This document shows positions 1 to 8,356 of a DNA stretch of 62,544 nt, piece after piece. The translations under genes were made by a program, and so were the position numbers. Position 1 is the first letter of the stretch. Each line of letters begins with the position of its first letter. The notes under the pieces were generated by a model. The model searched no databases and was not told the origin of the DNA. It worked only from the letters and a program-made list of their open reading frames with translations. Origin of the DNA: an uncultured Coriobacteriaceae bacterium (GTDB lineage Bacteria > Actinomycetota > Coriobacteriia > Coriobacteriales > Atopobiaceae); NCBI GenBank assembly GCA_902786015.1, contig CADAAU010000016.1:1-62544 (forward strand). The letters are read 5' to 3'.

Positions 1-66
1 CAAATAGACTTCTATTAAATCCGCAATTTCTGTTTCGTCATCGACTACTAATATTTTATTAGACAT
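1..66 (-). CDS. Response regulator, VanR-like, N-terminal start only (runs off the window)
   Basis: Only the first 22 codons are in the window, read leftward from an ATG at 66. They encode MSNKILVVDDETEIADLIEV, the first beta strand and acidic pocket (the DDE motif) of a CheY-type receiver domain. The closest pattern I recall is VanR and related OmpR-family regulators of Gram-positive bacteria. A purine-rich ribosome site (AAGGGAGAG) lies upstream. Codons are AT-rich, unlike the core genes to the right, so this belongs to the foreign segment at the left edge. The output domain and any partner kinase are outside the window, so the regulated pathway cannot be told. Confidence 0.75.
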   Translation of the reverse strand, partial: MSNKILVVDDETEIADLIEVYL

Positions 67-95
67 GAAGTCACTCTCCCTTCAAAGAGTATATA

Positions 96-659
96 TTATG
101 GCTGAAATGGCAAAACGGAGCAAAATGCGGTAAGTTGCGGCAACGAATCATAGTCAAAACGTAGTAAAAACCGGGTAGTTTTACTACTCTTGGCAAGACG
201 GTGCAAATCGCGGCAAAGTGCAGTCATGAGTATCTGAAAAACCGTCATTTTACTTTCATGAAAACCGTTTAGTCCATCTCCCACTTTGAAATCCAGCTTG
301 GATATTCCCAAATTCACCTCACGCTGAACGCTGTCGAAATCAGATACAATCTCGTCCAGCTCGTGTTCACTGAAAAAATACTCCACCAGCCTGTTGGAAA
401 GGATCTGATTGATCCCTACCCAGTTTTCATCATCGGAAAGCAGCACCGCCTCGATATCATATTTCAGCTTGCGTTTCGGATCGTCGTGATATGACAGGAG
501 ACAGGGCAGATTTTTATTCTCCACGTCACCGATGCGGTTTGTCGTCGGGATATGAGCAATCAATTCTTCCCCGCCTATATCTACCAAAGCAGTGAACTGA
601 CTTTTCCTTTTTAACATTGTTCCTCTGATCAGAGGCTTCTCAAATAAATATGTGCTCAT
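96..659 (-). pseudogene. SfsA-family protein, 3'-truncated
   Basis: The first 125 or so of 187 residues match the SfsA family (DNA/RNA nuclease or sugar fermentation stimulation protein): an OB-like N-terminus with LVDIGGEELIAHIPTTNRIG, then KLKYDIEAVLL, and later REVNLGISKLDFKVGDG, which in intact proteins leads into the PD-(D/E)XK core. Here the core is missing. After about residue 130 the frame runs into unrelated sequence with no SfsA motif, and the protein is shorter than the usual 230 or so. Its start overlaps the end of the cupin gene by 4 bp, so the two were probably co-transcribed. Low GC marks it as part of the foreign segment. Probably non-functional. Confidence 0.55.
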
Positions 660-964
660 TTCTTCACCACAATGGTCAGCATAACCAGATCTTCTTCACC
701 GGTGTTGATGATAGCGTGCTCTGACCCTTTCGGACAGATGTGCATGACTCCCGGTTTTAGATCTTCCTCTACACCGTCACAGATCGCTTTGCCCGTTCCG
801 CTGATGATGTAATTCATATCATCTCCAGAATTCTGCGTGTGAGTTCCAATGCTCCCACCCGGATGAATCACTGTCGGAATGATCCGATATGAATCATCAT
901 TATACATGCGGGCACTCATCATGCCGGTGCCGTTATTCATCCCCGGAAAGAGAAAAGCGTTCAT
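656..964 (-). CDS. Small cupin-domain protein
   Basis: About 102 residues from an ATG at 964, forming a single cupin barrel. The first motif is seen around HPGGSIGTHTQNSGDDMNYIISGTG and the second around PGVMHICPKGSEHAIINTG, which carry the metal-binding histidines and acidic residue of the family. Single-domain cupins of this size are often sugar-binding or isomerase-like proteins, or accessory factors; nothing here fixes the substrate. The upstream ORF could extend to 994, but those extra codons are antisense to the HTH fragment that follows, and no ribosome site is visible, so the natural 5' region seems to have been cut off at a junction near 965-985. Confidence 0.6.
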   Translation of the reverse strand: MNAFLFPGMNNGTGMMSARMYNDDSYRIIPTVIHPGGSIGTHTQNSGDDMNYIISGTGKAICDGVEEDLKPGVMHICPKGSEHAIINTGEEDLVMLTIVVKK

Positions 965-967
965 CAA

Positions 968-1301
968 ATGCCCGGACACCGTCTCCTGCGCCACCTGCCC
1001 CTACAAGGACAAGAAGCAGGCCCCCATCATCAGTTGGGATGGACTCGTCGAAACTGGTTATGAACCTGTCGGCAGCGCCCCTGTGGATGAGCAGGTCGCG
1101 GCAAAGCTGGAGTACGAAGGTATCAAGGCCATGATGGATGCTGAGGACACCCGCATTGCGCGAGCGTTTGAGATGAGGACATTGCAGGGTTACACCGTCA
1201 GGGAAATCGCTGCAGTGCTGGAAGTGTCAGAGCCTCGCGTCTACCAGTTGATCGCCAGAGCCAAGAAGATCGGCAAGGAATATCGTAAGAACAACGACTA
1301 A
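968..1301 (+). pseudogene. Sigma-factor-like HTH protein fragment from a conjugative element
   Basis: The reading frame from about 968 encodes KCPDTVSCATCPYKDKKQAP, then a helical linker and a C-terminal sigma-70 region 4-like HTH (LQGYTVREIAAVLEVSEPRV). I know this pattern from small DNA-binding proteins of Tn1549/CTn-type elements in Firmicutes and gut Actinobacteria, which begin just ahead of the CPDTVSCATCPY motif. The start codon is missing; an ATG at 879 reads through sequence antisense to the cupin and is probably chance. The fragment is therefore 5'-truncated at the same junction that cut the cupin gene. It is followed by a terminator at 1312-1350. Confidence 0.55.
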
Positions 1302-1311
1302 AACAGAAAAA

Positions 1312-1350
1312 GGCGGCATCGGACCTGATCACTCCGGTACCGCCGCTTTC
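1312..1350 (+). terminator. Intrinsic terminator after the HTH fragment
   Basis: Stem formed by GGCGGCATCGG and CCGGTACCGCC (two mismatches) followed by a pyrimidine tract CTTTCTTTCT, just 10 bases past the stop codon. Confidence 0.5.
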
Positions 1351-1362
1351 TTTCTGCCCGTC

Positions 1363-1480
1363 AGTAAAATCATAGCCACGACCTACCCAAAATAGTAAAA
1401 TCGTTGACTCGTTTTCACCGAAAAAGTAAAATCATTGACTCGTTTGCGAAAAAAGTAAAATCGTAGCCACAACCCTGCCT
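1363..1480 (+). repeat. Four tandem units of about 30 bp carrying AGTAAAATC(A/G)T
   Basis: AGTAAAATC occurs at 1363, 1394, 1425 and 1454, spaced 31, 31 and 29 bases. The flanking bases are partly shared too: two units continue with TTGACTCGTTT and two with TAGCCAC. No gene covers it. The regular spacing of about three helical turns suggests protein-binding iterons or the end or recognition region of the mobile segment. The stretch 1481-1594 holds a second GC-rich inverted sequence (near 1525-1570) and no gene. Confidence 0.6.
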
Positions 1481-1594
1481 CTGCCGGGAGTCTGGATAAG
1501 TTTCCGCATAGAATAAAAGAAGGGCTCCCATCACCCGGAGCGTAACCGGCCCGGTGACGGAAAGCCCTTGATTTCAGGCTTTTCACGGCCCTTT

Positions 1595-2929
1595 TCACCC
1601 TTTATGTGTTAGTAAACAGACAGTCTCGACGTGATACGTCTGTGGGAACAGGTCGACGGGCGTGATGTGAGTTGGTGCGAACGTGCCATGGTGCGCGAAG
1701 CGAGCTAAGTCGCGGGCAAGTGTCGCAGGGTCGCAGCTCACATAGGCGATTGCCCGGGCAGGCTGCTCGCTGAGCTTGTTGACAACGTCTGCGGCAAGTC
1801 CGGCGCGTGGTGGGTCTACGACAATGATGTCTGCCTCGGTATCGGGGAACTCACGTCCTGCATCGCCGCCTATTGGCTCGACATTACCGAGCTGAGCGGA
1901 ATCAAGATTGCGTCGAAGATCGCGGACGGCAGGGCCATACGACTCTACGGCAGACACCCATGCACAGCGTTCTGCGAGCGGTAGGGTGAAGGTGCCTGCG
2001 CCGCAGTACAGATCCATGGCCTCGTCGTCTTCTTGGGGGCTGAGTCCTTCGATGACGAGCTGCAAAAGGCGTTCGGCGCCTGCCGTGTTCACTTGGAAGA
2101 ACGATGGGGCAGAGAGCATCATGGTGTTGTCCCCCAATCGCTCTCGCCAATGTCCGCGGCCGCTGAGCACCTCTACACCCGAGACTTTGCGAGCCTTCTT
2201 TGGTCCCTTCGAAAGCACGCGAACGACAGACGTTGCCTTAGTCGCGTCGTGGAGCACTTTGGCGGCCTGGGTACGCGGGAATGCGCCGGGACTCGTCCAA
2301 AGCGCAATTTCGACGTCACGCGGACGGCTTGAGGTGCGTATCCCCACGCGCTCTAGCGCGATGTTATGGGAGCCCGCGAGGTAGCCAAGTGCACCCGAGA
2401 CGGAACGCACCATGCGCTTGTAGCGCTTGTCCAAAAGTAGACATTCGTCTACCTTGACCACTGCGGGCGCCCCGTCACTCGCGGCGACGGCGTGCATGCC
2501 GAGTGTTGCACGACGGCCTTTGCGCTCGAAGGCGAGCTCTACTTTGTTGCGATAGCCCCATGCTGGGCTTGGGGATTCGCAGGGATCAACGAGCGTCTCG
2601 GCATCGCGTGGGTCCATGTGACCGATTCGTACAAGCGCATCCACGACGTTGGCACGCTTGGCCAAGAGCTGGCTTTCGTGAGAGAGCGAAGCCCATGGGC
2701 AACCGCCACAGATTTCTGCATAGGGACATTTGGAAGCTACGCGTTGGGGAGATGGCTCTACGATGCTGTTGACGACTGCACGGCTGAAGGATGACCCGCT
2801 CTCGACGATTTGCGCATCGACGACGTCACCCGCCACAGCGCCCTGCACAAACACGACCTTGCCATCGGCGTCGTGCGCGATTGCGTCGGCGCCATAGGTC
2901 ATGCGCTCGATCTTGAGGGTTTGGCTCAT
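1595..2929 (-). CDS. TrmA/RumA-family RNA (uracil-5-)-methyltransferase
   Basis: A 444-residue class I SAM-dependent methyltransferase that makes 5-methyluridine in rRNA or tRNA. It has an N-terminal TRAM-like domain (about 1-60), a cysteine cluster for a 4Fe-4S centre in CPYAEICGGCPWASL, an RNA-binding middle (FFQVNTAGAERLL), the SAM motif DLYCGAGTFTLPLAE, the DPPRAGL motif and the catalytic cysteine in YVSCDPATLARDL. Length is normal. The ATG at 2929 overlaps the stop of the upstream PH-domain gene by 4 bp (ATGA), so the two are translationally coupled. Which base is modified (RlmD-, RlmCD- or TrmA-like) cannot be told from sequence alone. Confidence 0.9.
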   Translation of the reverse strand: MSQTLKIERMTYGADAIAHDADGKVVFVQGAVAGDVVDAQIVESGSSFSRAVVNSIVEPSPQRVASKCPYAEICGGCPWASLSHESQLLAKRANVVDALVRIGHMDPRDAETLVDPCESPSPAWGYRNKVELAFERKGRRATLGMHAVAASDGAPAVVKVDECLLLDKRYKRMVRSVSGALGYLAGSHNIALERVGIRTSSRPRDVEIALWTSPGAFPRTQAAKVLHDATKATSVVRVLSKGPKKARKVSGVEVLSGRGHWRERLGDNTMMLSAPSFFQVNTAGAERLLQLVIEGLSPQEDDEAMDLYCGAGTFTLPLAERCAWVSAVESYGPAVRDLRRNLDSAQLGNVEPIGGDAGREFPDTEADIIVVDPPRAGLAADVVNKLSEQPARAIAYVSCDPATLARDLARFAHHGTFAPTHITPVDLFPQTYHVETVCLLTHKG

Positions 2930-3456
2930 CGTGATCTCCGGCGTCGTGAGGAATTGGTTTGGCTGTCGCGTATGGCGTCTGCTCCGGAGCTTATGGCCTT
3001 GCGCATACCGTAAGCGTGCGCGATATGCTTGAGCTCGAAGTCTGATTCGCCGGCATACGTTTGGATGCGAACATCCGCATAGTCGAATACCCTACCAAAG
3101 AAGGTTGGGTCTACGGTGACGTCGGATACGTTGGTAAGGTCACAGACTTGGTCTTTGATATCGACGATGCCGGTACGAGCATAGAGGCGCCGATTGGTAA
3201 CTATGATGTCGGTATCGAGATGGGCAATGATAATGGGAATGCGGGTTATGACTGCAGCGACAATGCAAAGAACTAGTAGGACGAGTCCCACCATTGCGTT
3301 GTTGAAGAAGTACCAAGAAACAAAAAGCGCGATGATACCCAAGAGCAACAGCCAGCTGCCGCCCAAGATGACGGGAATCCAGGATTCCTTTGCGTGAAAC
3401 ACCTCGTGCTCGTCGGGGCTGTCGAACTGAATGCCACGAAGCTTACGTTTGGCCAT
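2926..3456 (-). CDS. PH domain-containing (bPH2/YdbT-like) membrane protein
   Basis: 176 residues from the ATG at 3456. Two membrane segments lie near residues 25-75 (WLLLLGIIALFVSWYF and MVGLVLLVLCIVAAVI), followed by a bacterial pleckstrin-homology domain with the family signature DIIVTNRRLYARTGI and DLTNVSDVTVDPTFFGRVF. An ORF extending to 4023 exists in this frame, but the part before 3456 is antisense to the next gene and lacks homology, so I rejected it. The gene overlaps the RNA methyltransferase start by 4 bp. Function of this family is unknown; it probably sits at the inner face of the membrane. Confidence 0.8.
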   Translation of the reverse strand: MAKRKLRGIQFDSPDEHEVFHAKESWIPVILGGSWLLLLGIIALFVSWYFFNNAMVGLVLLVLCIVAAVITRIPIIIAHLDTDIIVTNRRLYARTGIVDIKDQVCDLTNVSDVTVDPTFFGRVFDYADVRIQTYAGESDFELKHIAHAYGMRKAISSGADAIRDSQTNSSRRRRSR

Positions 3457-3534
3457 GGCAAGTCCTCTCACTCGGTCAAAGAATGCATTAAGCTGATGGT
3501 ACACCAAGTAGACGTCAAATCCGAAGGGGGAGAC

Positions 3535-3999
3535 ATGACACCTGACGAGCGTGCCGATATGGCACGAGCCAACTTCCTGGAGGGATACAACTGTGCCCAG
3601 TCCGTAGTGGTTGCCTTTGAGGATGTGCTGGGGACCCATGGCATAAACAAAACGACCGCAGCGTGCCTCGCCTCGCCTTTTGGTGGGGGCATGGGACGAC
3701 TTCGAGAAGTGTGCGGCACGGTGAGCGGCGCGCTTATGGTGCTTGGACTTGTGGATGGCTATGACGATCCAGAGGCTTTCGAGGAAAAGGCGAAGCTCTA
3801 TGAGCGGGTACAAGCGCTGGCAGCTGCTTTCCGCGAGGAGAACGGAACGATTTTGTGTAGGGAACTTCTCGACTTGCCCGAGGGACCGGACGCGTCTGTT
3901 CCCGAGAAGCGCAGTGAGCAGTATTATCACAAGCGTCCCTGCGCCGAACTCTGCGCATGTTCGGCACGCATCTTGCAGGAGTATCTTGACCAACGCTAA
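3535..3999 (+). CDS. C_GCAxxG_C_C family protein
   Basis: 154 residues. It carries the defining cysteine pattern of this family: GYNCAQSVVVAF near residue 20, FGGGMGRLREVCGTVSGALM near residue 55, and two late cysteines in CAELCACSARI. It is a probable redox or metal-binding protein of unknown role, common in anaerobes. The ATG at 3535 has a purine-rich site (GAAGGGGGAG) just upstream; the ORF start at 3394 is only extra in-frame sequence. Transcribed divergently from the PH-domain gene. Confidence 0.8.
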   Translation: MTPDERADMARANFLEGYNCAQSVVVAFEDVLGTHGINKTTAACLASPFGGGMGRLREVCGTVSGALMVLGLVDGYDDPEAFEEKAKLYERVQALAAAFREENGTILCRELLDLPEGPDASVPEKRSEQYYHKRPCAELCACSARILQEYLDQR

Positions 4000-4016
4000 T
4001 ACGACCCACATGTAGC

Positions 4017-4053
4017 GGCGCACCCGTTGAAGATACTCCCCAACGGGTGCGCC
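4017..4053. terminator. Bidirectional hairpin terminator
   Basis: Perfect 13-bp arms GGCGCACCCGTTG and CAACGGGTGCGCC around an 11-base loop, placed between two convergent genes, the C_GCAxxG_C_C gene and ppk1. Confidence 0.7.
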
Positions 4054-4089
4054 ACGAGCGCTCTGGCTTGTTTAGCCCTCTCTGGTTGT

Positions 4090-6762
4090 TTAGCCCTTAA
4101 ATAGGGTGCGGAATCCGTCGCCAAACAGATTTAGGGCGCGACGGAAGCGACCCGGCCGCTTGACGATGTTCTGCGAGGAAGGTGCTTTGTTTTCGGCTTC
4201 GCGTTCTTCGGTGCGGGCAAGCACACGCTCTTGCACACGCTCCTGGACGCGTGCCTGCGCGCGTTTGATGAGCGCAGGCGTGGGAAGAATCTCAACGGAC
4301 TCTGGCTCTGTGTCTTCCACAAAGGCGTCTGCGGGACCAACTTCGGAGTTCGGCTCCGCCACAAGAGGCTCTTCTATGCTGTCGGATCCCGAAACAACGA
4401 GCTCGTGAATGGGTGTACCGTGGAGTATCTCGGGAATGGGAGGGACCACGCTTGCCTCTGGCACGAGGGGAACGTCTTCGTTGTCGCGTGCTTTGCGAGC
4501 ACGGTCGTAGGCAAGGACAATGAGCGACTGCTGGGCGTCTACGAGTGGAGCTCCTTCTTCGCGGGCGACGGCTTCCCACGTACCCTGGGAGTTGAGCTGG
4601 CGAGCCTTGACGTTATCGGCGAGTTGGATGTTCATGTACTGCAACACGAGAGCACGACAGGTGGGATCGAGTACCGGATATGCAATCTCCACGCGATGCT
4701 CAGTATTGCGCGTCATCATGTCGGCGGATGAGAGGTATATGGTATCGACCTCAGCACCAAATGCGTAAACGCGGGCATGCTCGAGGAAGCGCCCGACGAT
4801 TTGGCGAATCACAAGTCCCTCTCCCGTACCGTCCACATCCACGATGCAGGTGATACCGCGTATGACGAGGATTACCTTTACACCAGCCTTGCAAGCCTCC
4901 ACAATCTTGTCGATGACGTCGCGGTCGGTGAGAGAGTTCATCTTCATGAAGAGCTGCGCGGGCTGACCGGCTCGCGCACGATCGATTTCGCGGTTCATGC
5001 CGCGTACGATGAGGGGCTTGAGCCCTTCGGGTGCAACACCAAGGTAGCGATAGGTACCACGAAGGTTCCCGAGCGAGAGGTTGCGGAAGAACACGTTGCC
5101 ATCCTCCGCGATGCCCTCGTGTGCGGTGAGCAACATGAAATCAGAGTACAGCTTGGCGGTCTTCTCGTTAAAGTTGCCGGTACCCAGGCACGTGATGCGT
5201 TTGATATTGCCGTGCTCGTGGTAGGTGACCTGGCAAATCTTTGAGTGGCACTTAAAGCCCTCGGAACCATAGATGACCGTGCACCCCGCAGCTTCCAGAC
5301 GTTCTGCCCACTCAATGTTGTTGGCCTCGTCGAATCGCGCGCGAAGTTCCATGAGGACGGTGACGTCCTTCCCGTTTTCGGCTGCCTGAATCAGGCTCTC
5401 GCACAGATGCGACTGTTTGGCGACACGATAGAGAGTTATCTTTATGGAGATGCAGTCGTCGTCCTGGCTCGCCTCGCGCAACAGGTTGAGGAGCGGGCTC
5501 ATGGACTCATAGGGATAAAACAGCAGGATGTCGTGGTCTTCCACCTGTTCGCGCATGGGGCGCGTAAGGTCGGCCATGGGACTGGCCTGTGGTTCGACGG
5601 GCTCGTTGGTAAGCTCGCGATGATGCTTTTCGGGTATTTTGCCCTCAAGACCATACACGTATCCTAGGTCGAGCGGGACATTGCGCACGAACACCCTGTT
5701 CGTCGAGAGGCCTAGCTCCTCTCGAATAAAGTGCTTGAGGGGCTCATCGAACTCCCCCTGGATTTCGAGCCGAACCGGCTGGAGACGAAGGCGCTTCTTG
5801 AGCACCTTGCGCATATGCTGGCGGTAATCCTCCTCTTCGCCTACGCCCTCGCCGTCTGGGTCGACATCGGCGTTGCGCGTTACGCGGATGATGGCCGTGC
5901 TGGTGGATTGATACGAACCGAAACAGGTATCCACTTGACTGGCGATAACGTCCTCGAGCAAGATGAACCGGAACTTGGAGGGCCGGCTGGGCAGCTGAAT
6001 AATGCGCGGTGCGTGGTGAGGCATCTCAATAATGCCAAGTACGCCAGTTTCATCCTGGCCATCGAGCGCGCACACGACGTAGAGGGATCCGTTGCGCAGG
6101 TTGGGGAACGGATGGCGCGGATCCACCATGAGCGGCGATAGGATGGGGGAGAGGTTCTTTTTGAAGTAGTCTGCGACGAACTCGGCATCTTCTTCCGTCA
6201 TGGCGTCACGCGTCACGCGATTGAGGCCGCGGGAGCGCAGCTGCGCCTCGAGATCTAGTTCTGCGCGTTCCTGACGCTCTACGAGTGGGGGAAGCGTCTG
6301 GAAGATGAGTTCGAGCTGTTGGGAGGGTGTCATACCACTCTTGTTGTCCACTGGCTCGTGTTTGAGCGAGGCGAGGTCAGAGAGGCCGCCCACGCGAATC
6401 ATGAACCACTCGTTGAGGTTCGAGCCAAATATCTCTACGAACTTGAGGCGTTCGAACAGCGGCACCGATTCGTCAAACGCCTCGTCGAGGACGCGGTTGT
6501 TGAAGCGGAGCCAGCTGACCTCTCGATTCTGAGTGTAGGAGGTGTCCACGCCACCGCCATGGCGATGTCGGCCGGCGCCAAGTCGATCCATTGTAGCCTT
6601 GACCGCCTTGCGCGCCTTCTTTGATGACTCGTGTTCGTAGGCGCTCGTGGTAGCGGAGTATTTGTCAACTTGCTTGCCCTTGGGGGTGAGCTTTTCTTTG
6701 CGGGCCGCTTCGATTTCGGCCCGTTCGCGATCCTTCTGGTCGTTCTTGCTCTTCTTTGCCAT
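4090..6762 (-). CDS. ppk1: Polyphosphate kinase 1
   Basis: About 890 residues; PPK1 makes polyphosphate from the gamma-phosphate of ATP. The family start motif NREVSWLRFNNRVLDEA lies near residue 85, followed by the head domain and the two phospholipase-D-like C domains. The region of the phosphorylated histidine is seen in EGFKCHSKICQVTY, and the second catalytic region in IVGRFLEHARVYAFG with LSSADMMTRNTEHRVEI. I chose the ATG at 6762 over 6786 because GGGAGG lies at the right distance before it. There is a lysine-rich N-terminal extension of about 80 residues and an acidic, then arginine-rich, tail of about 130 residues beyond the usual end. A second polyP enzyme lies at 30622. Confidence 0.93.
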   Translation of the reverse strand: MAKKSKNDQKDRERAEIEAARKEKLTPKGKQVDKYSATTSAYEHESSKKARKAVKATMDRLGAGRHRHGGGVDTSYTQNREVSWLRFNNRVLDEAFDESVPLFERLKFVEIFGSNLNEWFMIRVGGLSDLASLKHEPVDNKSGMTPSQQLELIFQTLPPLVERQERAELDLEAQLRSRGLNRVTRDAMTEEDAEFVADYFKKNLSPILSPLMVDPRHPFPNLRNGSLYVVCALDGQDETGVLGIIEMPHHAPRIIQLPSRPSKFRFILLEDVIASQVDTCFGSYQSTSTAIIRVTRNADVDPDGEGVGEEEDYRQHMRKVLKKRLRLQPVRLEIQGEFDEPLKHFIREELGLSTNRVFVRNVPLDLGYVYGLEGKIPEKHHRELTNEPVEPQASPMADLTRPMREQVEDHDILLFYPYESMSPLLNLLREASQDDDCISIKITLYRVAKQSHLCESLIQAAENGKDVTVLMELRARFDEANNIEWAERLEAAGCTVIYGSEGFKCHSKICQVTYHEHGNIKRITCLGTGNFNEKTAKLYSDFMLLTAHEGIAEDGNVFFRNLSLGNLRGTYRYLGVAPEGLKPLIVRGMNREIDRARAGQPAQLFMKMNSLTDRDVIDKIVEACKAGVKVILVIRGITCIVDVDGTGEGLVIRQIVGRFLEHARVYAFGAEVDTIYLSSADMMTRNTEHRVEIAYPVLDPTCRALVLQYMNIQLADNVKARQLNSQGTWEAVAREEGAPLVDAQQSLIVLAYDRARKARDNEDVPLVPEASVVPPIPEILHGTPIHELVVSGSDSIEEPLVAEPNSEVGPADAFVEDTEPESVEILPTPALIKRAQARVQERVQERVLARTEEREAENKAPSSQNIVKRPGRFRRALNLFGDGFRTLFKG

Positions 6763-6893
6763 GAGGCCTCCCAGCTCGACGTTCATGCGAACTTCTATTA
6801 TGGCGCGAATTGGCTTGTGTTGCCACAGACGAATTACTGGCGTGGATTGTGTACCGCGAGCGGTCTTCTGGGGATCGGGTATCTCTTGTTGCT

Positions 6894-6921
6894 TTGGACT
6901 TGTTTGGCCGTCTCGTATAAT
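6894..6921 (+). promoter_or_regulatory. Sigma-70-type promoter of arcA
   Basis: TTGGAC at 6894-6899 and a perfect TATAAT at 6916-6921, separated by 16 bases, 25 bases ahead of the arcA ATG. No operator is obvious. Confidence 0.6.
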
Positions 6922-6946
6922 GATTGAAATGGAGAGAGGAGATGCG

Positions 6947-8191
6947 ATGCTCAGTGTATGTAGCGAAATTGGAAGACTACGTCAGGTCATGCTTCACCGT
7001 CCAGGGGGAGAGCTGCTAAACCTCTCTCCGCAAAACCTAGAGCCCCTACTCTTTGACGACATACCTTATTTGGAGGTGGCGCAGGAAGAGCACGACGAGT
7101 TCGCGCGGATGCTTGCTGCGGAAGGTGTTGAGGTACTGTATGTGGAGGACCTCGTTGTACAGGCATTGGAGTCTCGAGCCGACCTCCGTGAACAGTACAT
7201 AATCGACTACGTTCGAGAGAGCAGGCTTGCGGGAGGACAGGTGACGCACGCCGTCCTCGACAGGTTGCGCAGTATCGAAGACATGCACGCTTTGGTCCAA
7301 AAGACCATAGTGGGCGTACGTCGTGACGAGCTGGAATTGGACGACAAGACATCGCTCGAGCTCGCCGATATTGTGGGTACGGCGCAAAGCGGGAATCCCG
7401 ATCTTGTAATCGATCCTTTGCCCAACCTGTACTTCACGCGTGACACATTCACCATCGTGGGAAACGGCGTCAACCTCAACAGCATGTACAGCGAGAATCG
7501 TCGGCGCGAGACGCTGCTTTCACAGTATCTATTCTCGTATCATCCGGCGTACAGTCATACGCCGGTATGGTACAGGCGCAGCAGTCCCTATCATCTGGAG
7601 GGGGGCGACTTCCTCAATCTAACCGAGCACGTGGTTGCGGTGGGCATTTCTCAACGTACCCAATCGGCGGCCATCGACCTCTTTGCAAAGGGGGTGTTTT
7701 GGGACGGTGATATGGAGTGTCCCATCGAGGAGGTCTTGGCGCTGCTCATCCCCGATACGCGAGCGATGATGCACCTCGATACTGTATTGACCCAGGTTGA
7801 TGTTGACGCGTTTTTGGTGCATCCGGGCATTTTGGGTACGATCGAGGCGTTCCGCGTAACTCGTGGCGCCCATTCCGGCGACCTCCGTGTGGAGTTGCTT
7901 GACGATCCTCTTGAAGTGGTGCTCGGTCGGGCTCTTGGCTTGGGCAAAGTTCGTCTTATCCGCTGTGGCGGAAACGACCCCATAGCCGCCGCCCGAGAGC
8001 AGTGGAACGACGGGTCAAATACACTGGCAGTATCCCCTGGCCGTGTGTTCGTGTATCAGCGGAACTCCATCACCAACGACATTCTGTGCAAGGAGGGAAT
8101 CGAGCTCCTGGAGATTCCGTCGGCTGAACTCAGCCGTGGACGTGGAGGTCCGCACTGCATGAGCATGCCCTTCATACGAGACAACCTCTAG
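6947..8191 (+). CDS. arcA: Arginine deiminase
   Basis: 414 residues. Converts arginine to citrulline and ammonia, first step of the arginine deiminase route to ATP and acid resistance. Guanidino-group-modifying fold with the family motifs LPNLYFTRDTFTIVG, HLEGGDFL, HLDTVLTQVD and the nucleophilic cysteine in RGRGGPHCMSMPF 11 residues from the C-terminus. The ORF is open upstream to 6647 but that part is antisense to ppk1; the ATG at 6947 follows AGAGGAGA. The partner ornithine carbamoyltransferase lies downstream after a 60-bp hairpin. Carbamate kinase and an arginine/ornithine antiporter are not in the window, so they must lie elsewhere if the pathway is complete. Confidence 0.95.
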   Translation: MLSVCSEIGRLRQVMLHRPGGELLNLSPQNLEPLLFDDIPYLEVAQEEHDEFARMLAAEGVEVLYVEDLVVQALESRADLREQYIIDYVRESRLAGGQVTHAVLDRLRSIEDMHALVQKTIVGVRRDELELDDKTSLELADIVGTAQSGNPDLVIDPLPNLYFTRDTFTIVGNGVNLNSMYSENRRRETLLSQYLFSYHPAYSHTPVWYRRSSPYHLEGGDFLNLTEHVVAVGISQRTQSAAIDLFAKGVFWDGDMECPIEEVLALLIPDTRAMMHLDTVLTQVDVDAFLVHPGILGTIEAFRVTRGAHSGDLRVELLDDPLEVVLGRALGLGKVRLIRCGGNDPIAAAREQWNDGSNTLAVSPGRVFVYQRNSITNDILCKEGIELLEIPSAELSRGRGGPHCMSMPFIRDNL

Positions 8192-8205
8192 CCGTGGAAC
8201 AGGGT

Positions 8206-8267
8206 GTGGAACAGGGGACGTGTTTTTCGTTCCACTTGTGGAACGAAAAACACGTCCCCTGTTCCAC
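8206..8267. repeat. Perfect 30-bp palindrome with 2-base loop between arcA and arcB
   Basis: Arms 8206-8235 and 8238-8267 are exact reverse complements around TT; the outer bases read GTGGAACAGGGGACG. A shorter repeat of GTGGAACAGGG precedes it at 8194. It could end arcA transcription or form a stable mRNA boundary that sets arcA/arcB levels. It resembles, in size and placement, the hairpins listed later in the window but has its own sequence. Confidence 0.75.
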
Positions 8268-8356
8268 GTCAGACAAGGCATTGCCGTGATTGTGCTTGTT
8301 CGTGAGCGCTGTTGTTGTAAAGTGGATGTTTGTCTCACGAACGAAAGGACATCACC

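Noticed and set aside
2926..4023. 365-residue version of the PH-domain protein
   Set aside because: The first 189 codons are antisense to the C_GCAxxG_C_C gene; the real start is 3456.
6647..6946. N-terminal extension of arginine deiminase
   Set aside because: Antisense to ppk1 and its promoter region; promoter and ribosome site fit the ATG at 6947.
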